NCBI RefSeq assembly: GCF_000004825.1
Contig: NW_008805065.1
Span: forward strand, 1,054,001-1,118,000
Origin: Heterostelium album PN500
Lineage: Eukaryota > Evosea > Eumycetozoa > Acytosteliales > Acytosteliaceae
DNA length: 64,000 nt
Reading direction: 5' to 3'
The notes beneath the pieces are model-generated. The model saw only the letters and a list, made by a program, of their open reading frames with translations. It was not told the origin of the DNA and did no database searches. The translations under genes were made by a program, and so were the position numbers. Of the stretch, positions 60,401-64,000 are shown one piece after another; the stretch's first letter is position 1, and each line of letters begins with the position of its first letter.

Positions 60401-61510
60401 CAACAAGCCAGTGCACACCCACTGTCCTACTCGATATTGATTGTCGACGACTATGACTTTGGAAAGAAGATTCTCGTGAGGAAACTCTACCAGGAGATGC
60501 CGACTTGCTCCATTAAGACACTGACCACTCCGGAGATGTTGAACTACATGGAAACACCGTCACTCTCGTCCGACGGTAACAAAGCATACGATCTGTTTAT
60601 CCTGGTGGAGCGTGACTCTTCTTCGCCAGCCATTTACACGTCGCTCTCAATGTCGGGCGGTCACCACCAACATTACCAGGAGCAACCGGATCTCTATCAG
60701 ATGGCACAACGACTCTCGAAACTACAGAAACTCTCCAAGATTATTCTGGCGTCGAATGTCAGTGTTGAGAACAAGCAGAGAGCCGACTTTTTCATTCTCC
60801 ACAAACCATTGTCATCCACTCAGATTGTCAAGATTCTAGAGGGTGGCGACGACAATTCAAACTCCTACCAACACGAGTACTACAGCGCGCAAAACCAACA
60901 GTTTGGTGCTATCAATTTGTCGGGTCCGTCTTCGTCTTCGAGTGCACTAGGAAAGCGTTCCATCAACCAGATGGCTGTCGACGAAATTGAGTATTCACAG
61001 CTGCAGCATCATCAGGACAAACGATCTAGAAGTCAATCGCCTTCAATGATGATGTCATCGGCAGCGGTTGACGACTACGAGCGTACCAAGAACATCGGTG
61101 GAAGTAGCGAGCGACGAAAGAACTTTAAGATCTTGTTGGCCGAGGACAACGAAGTCAATAGAAAGGTGGTCAGTATGCAGCTGAAGAAGTTGGGATTCCA
61201 GTGTGATTGTGCCAAAGACGGTAAGGAGGCAGTCGATATGTTCAAAGGTGGAAACTACGATCTCATCCTGATGGACTTGACCATGCCAAACACCGATGGA
61301 CCAACTGCATCGCTACAGATCCGGTCGTACGAGGAGATATACCGATCAAAGAAAGTAATCATCGTTGCACTCACCGCAATGGTACTCGAAGGTTCCAAAG
61401 AATATTGTAAATCAATGGGAATGGATGAATTCCTACAGAAACCACTGAAACTCGAACGTCTAGAGAAGATTCTAACTACTTATTTACTACCAATACAACA
61501 ATCTGGTTGA
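57457..61510 (+). CDS. Hybrid histidine kinase (GAF, PAS, HisKA, HATPase, two receivers)
   Basis: Five exons (57457-58280, 58395-58897, 58974-59458, 59531-59818, 59885-61510) give 1241 residues. An Asn/Ser-rich start is followed by a unique region, a GAF-like domain at ~285-455 and a PAS-like domain at ~465-575 (VYVKNINIHKDKFIGRMYVIRDITE). HisKA carries His599 in SQFMASISHEIRTPMNAVIG. HATPase_c has the N box (LGQNSIKYT, Asn715), G1 EDTGIGM and G2 GGSGLGLSI. A receiver-like domain from ~883 (YSILIVDDYDF) lacks the phosphate-accepting Asp (it reads LFILVERD). The last receiver has LAEDNEVNRKVV, Asp1164 in LILMDLTMP and QKPL. It belongs to the dictyostelid Dhk family, which feeds phosphate to RdeA and RegA; which Dhk is not settled. 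No membrane segment is seen, so it is likely cytosolic. Confidence 0.93.
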
Positions 61511-61813
61511 TCTGATTACCTATGTTTAATTAATTATCATTACAAACTTTAATCAATGACAACAAACAAAACCAATCAATTGTACATATATAGAACAACA
61601 ACAAAACTTATTTATAATATATTAATATTTAAACATCATTAAATCAAATCAAAAATATTAATTTAAACATAATCAATAATGAATAGTAATAATCTTTCAT
61701 TTGTATAGATCTATCAAAATAAAATAAATAAATATATTGTTATATGATGATATTGACATACTTGTTGGTTTTTTTTTAATTAAATTGTTATATATATAAT
61801 AATGTTATTGTTA
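61511..61813. other. Convergent spacer
   Basis: About 300 bases of AT-rich sequence between the kinase and the cobalamin adenosyltransferase genes; nothing recognisable. Confidence 0.4.
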
Positions 61814-62628
61814 TTAGTTAAATTCTCTCTTCTTCCAAAGAGTTTCATTTTTACCAGACTTCATAGCGGCGTACCTGCAAGCAGCAAACAGAAAATCACT
61901 CAAACGATTCATGAATACCGATACATTCTCTGGGATCACTTGATGTCTCGATAGTGAACAGATCGATCTCTCTGCTCTTCTGCAAATGGCTCTAGATAAA
62001 TGTAAGTGAGAACTAGCAAGTCCTACACCACACTATTGAAATGAGAGGAAGATCGTCGGTTGATTAATATTAAGTAGATGTAGATGGGTTAGATAGTAGT
62101 TTTCATAAACCATTAACTTACAGGTACAATAAAGTTTTTCAATGGAGGAAGTTTAGAATCCAAGAGGTCGATCCAACGTTCCAATACGATGACGTGTTGA
62201 TCGCTGAATTTAGTCTTTTGAATGTGTGAGTCTTTTGAGGTATCCAATGGTGTTGCACAACATGCACCGACATCGAGCATCAACGATTGAATCTTCTCAA
62301 TGTAATCTTGTAATCCATTATTATCGATCATACAGTACTCCAATGCAACTCTATCATTGTTTTGTATTTATATTAATTTCATTTGCTTGAGATGTTCACT
62401 TGCATTGTGTATTTATATATTTATATACCCTAATGATGCATTCAATTCATCGATGTTACCAAGTGCATTAAAAAAGTCATCATCCTTTGGTTTTCTTTCA
62501 CCGTTGAATAAAGAAGAATAACCTTTATCACCTGTTTTAGTATATAATCTACTTCTTTTTAGATCTTCTCCATTGTCTTCTATACTACTATTATTATTAC
62601 TATTATTGTTGTTTGCGTCGTCTTCCAT
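61814..62628 (-). CDS. mmab: Cob(I)alamin adenosyltransferase (MMAB / PduO type)
   Basis: Three exons (62628-62429, 62350-62122, 62032-61814) give 215 residues. Motifs: RLYTKTGDKGYSSLFNGERKPK (ATP loop TKTGDKG), LGNIDELNASLG, LMLDVGACCATP, FIVPCGVGLASSHLHLSRAICRRAERS (the RxxCRRAER helix) and FMNRLSDFLFAACRYAA. The enzyme makes adenosylcobalamin, cofactor of methylmalonyl-CoA mutase. The family's C-terminal core is complete. The start here is an Asn/Ser-rich stretch without a clear mitochondrial targeting pattern (EDDANNNNSNNNS), odd for an enzyme that is mitochondrial in animals. Confidence 0.93.
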
Positions 62629-63332
62629 TCTCTTTTCAGTTTAATTAAAAGTCATTAATGACTTTTGGTATTAGTAATTTTAATTTTTTAAAAAAAAAAA
62701 AAAAAAAAAACAAATATATTCATTTCATTTATAAGACAAAGAATTAGAATCAATATATAATTTAAATATTTGGAGATATAAATAACAATAATTATAAAGA
62801 CGTTGTTAATTAAGTACAATTCCACAAACTATAAAAATTTGTGTAATAATTAAATTTAATTAATTGCATTGTGTGATCACACTAAATTAGGTAAGACAAT
62901 CACAGAACAATTAATTATACCCAGTTAATTAAGTGGTCCAAACAATTCTTTGTGCAAACTTGTAAATAAATAATAAATAATGGACAAACAAAAATACACA
63001 ACAATTTAATTAAAATAAAAAAAGTGTTGGACCGTTATTGATACTTAATAAAAAAGTTTGTGTGACCCACCTTCGGATGACCACGAAAATCTTTGCAAAG
63101 GCCACCAAAATTTTTTGACCCAATCGCAACCTTAGGTCAATACGAATTTGCAATTTCAGACATTTTTTGTTTTTTCAACGAATCGATGTTTATTTTTGTG
63201 ATGATAGGACTTTAACAAACCGTTTCTTTTTTTTTGTTATGGCGGCTTTTATAAAGACTTTTAATCTTAATTCTTTCACTTGTATAATATCCAATAATAT
63301 TATAAAATAATCTATTATTTCTATTTATAAAA
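62629..63332. promoter_or_regulatory. Divergent intergenic region, MMAB / Rho-like GTPase
   Basis: About 700 bases. A GC-richer block at ~63060-63160 includes the inverted repeat TTGACC ... GGTCAA (63115-63140) and CCACCTTCGGATGACCACG. It lies ~190-270 bases upstream of the GTPase start and is a candidate regulatory site. The rest is AT-rich with a long A run at ~62690-62710. Confidence 0.4.
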
Positions 63333-64000
63333 ATGTCAAAGACAGTTACATTTGCTATTGTTGGAGATAAGAACGTTGGTAAATCATGTGTTCTTATCAG
63401 CTATGTCACTTATGCATTCCCACCTGATATTGCACCAGTATGTATTTGATAAATCGAATATTAATACTGCATTTCAATATATTTTTAAACATTAATTTAT
63501 CCTACTACTCATTTAGAGCACTTTAGGTCTTTCAATTAATAAAAATGTTGATGGAAACAATTACAATATTGAATTTTCTGAAGTTGGTGACTATGATGTA
63601 CTACCAAAAGCCGATGTATTTTTAATTGTATACTCTGTCACTACTCCATCTACACTTGATAGTGTTCAATCAAAGGTAAGAGAAAATCATTACAGAAAGA
63701 TAAAGTTGAAAGTTAATTAATAAACAAAAATTATTTTATTTTATTATAATAGTGGGTACCAAATATAAAGAATAATGCTCCTGATGTTCCTTTTATTTTA
63801 GTTGCTAACAAGATTGATATGCGTGACGACCCAGCATCAATTGAAAGACTAGCACAAAAAGGAATAGCACCAATCACAACAGAGCACGGTAGATCAAAGT
63901 CCAAGGAAATAGGTGCTGCTGCTTTCATTGAGTGTTCTGCACTCACAATGTTTGGTTTACATCAAGCCTTTGATGAAGCAATCAGACAAATCCACACAGG
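63333..64000 (+). CDS. Atypical Rho/Rac-family GTPase, cut by the right edge
   Basis: Three exons are seen (63333-63437, 63517-63675, 63753 to the edge), about 170 residues so far. The P-loop GDKNVGKSCVLISYVTYAFP follows the Rho pattern (GDxxVGKTC). The effector loop reads PPDIAPSTLGLS in place of the Rho YVPTVFDNY type. The G3 region is EVGDYDVLPKADVFLIVYSV: the normal DTAGQ is replaced, so the catalytic Gln is absent. G4 is VANKIDMRDD (usual Rho: G-TKxDLRxD) and G5 is ECSALTMFGLHQAFDEAI, close to Rho. The sequence TTEHGRSKSKEIGAAAFIECSA also follows Rho. Probably GTP-locked or unusual in cycling. The C-terminus and any CaaX box are outside the window. Confidence 0.82.

Overview
The window is nuclear DNA of a dictyostelid social amoeba. 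Signs of this: very AT-rich spacers, short AT-rich GT...AG introns (usually GTAAGT or GTATGT donors), proteins full of Asn, Gln, Thr and Ser runs, and typical dictyostelid genes such as abpB (34-kDa actin-bundling protein), Rab14, a phospholipase B-like lysosomal enzyme, a hybrid histidine kinase, HssA-like short Gly-rich proteins and a profilin. Coding DNA looks less AT-rich than I would expect of D. discoideum, so a species such as Heterostelium (Polysphondylium) pallidum or Cavenderia fasciculata is plausible; this is inference. About 30 genes are seen, most with exon ends that can be placed because the reading phase joins exactly. I saw no tRNA, rRNA, CRISPR or complete transposon.

Layout. 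0-17 kb: an MCRS1-like protein (3' end probably beyond the left edge), phospholipase B-like enzyme, Rab14, a PH/F-box/PH/RhoGAP protein, a possible micro-gene, GPN1, DTWD1-type tRNA modification enzyme, a small unknown gene and an ankyrin-type repeat protein. 16.5-17 kb holds the remnant of a P-loop ATPase gene. 17-22 kb: two tandem paralogues for secreted, probably GPI-anchored proteins. 22-30 kb: PP2A B'' subunit, then about 4 kb without a gene, then abpB. 30-40 kb: PNKP-type DNA end-repair enzyme, chaperonin CCT4, Pex13 and profilin. 40.6-43.6 kb: a large unrecognised low-complexity protein.

43.8-53.2 kb is the most unusual part. Two very similar short-chain dehydrogenase genes lie in opposite orientation, and outside them lie two very similar genes for tiny Trp-Arg-Gly-repeat proteins, also in opposite orientation. 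This is an inverted duplication. Between the arms lie a putative mitochondrial protein, an acidic low-complexity protein with a myristoylation-type start, and a third, diverged dehydrogenase. A low-molecular-weight tyrosine phosphatase interrupts only the right arm.

53-64 kb: a putative mitochondrial coiled-coil protein, a TBC protein lacking the usual catalytic fingers, a hybrid histidine kinase with a degenerate middle receiver, an MMAB-type cobalamin adenosyltransferase, and an atypical Rho-type GTPase cut by the right edge.

The genes do not form an operon-like system. Several touch the actin cytoskeleton and membrane traffic (Rab14, RhoGAP, Rho-like GTPase, TBC, abpB, profilin), but this is ordinary for an amoeba genome. 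Many neighbours are divergent pairs that share short AT-rich promoters.
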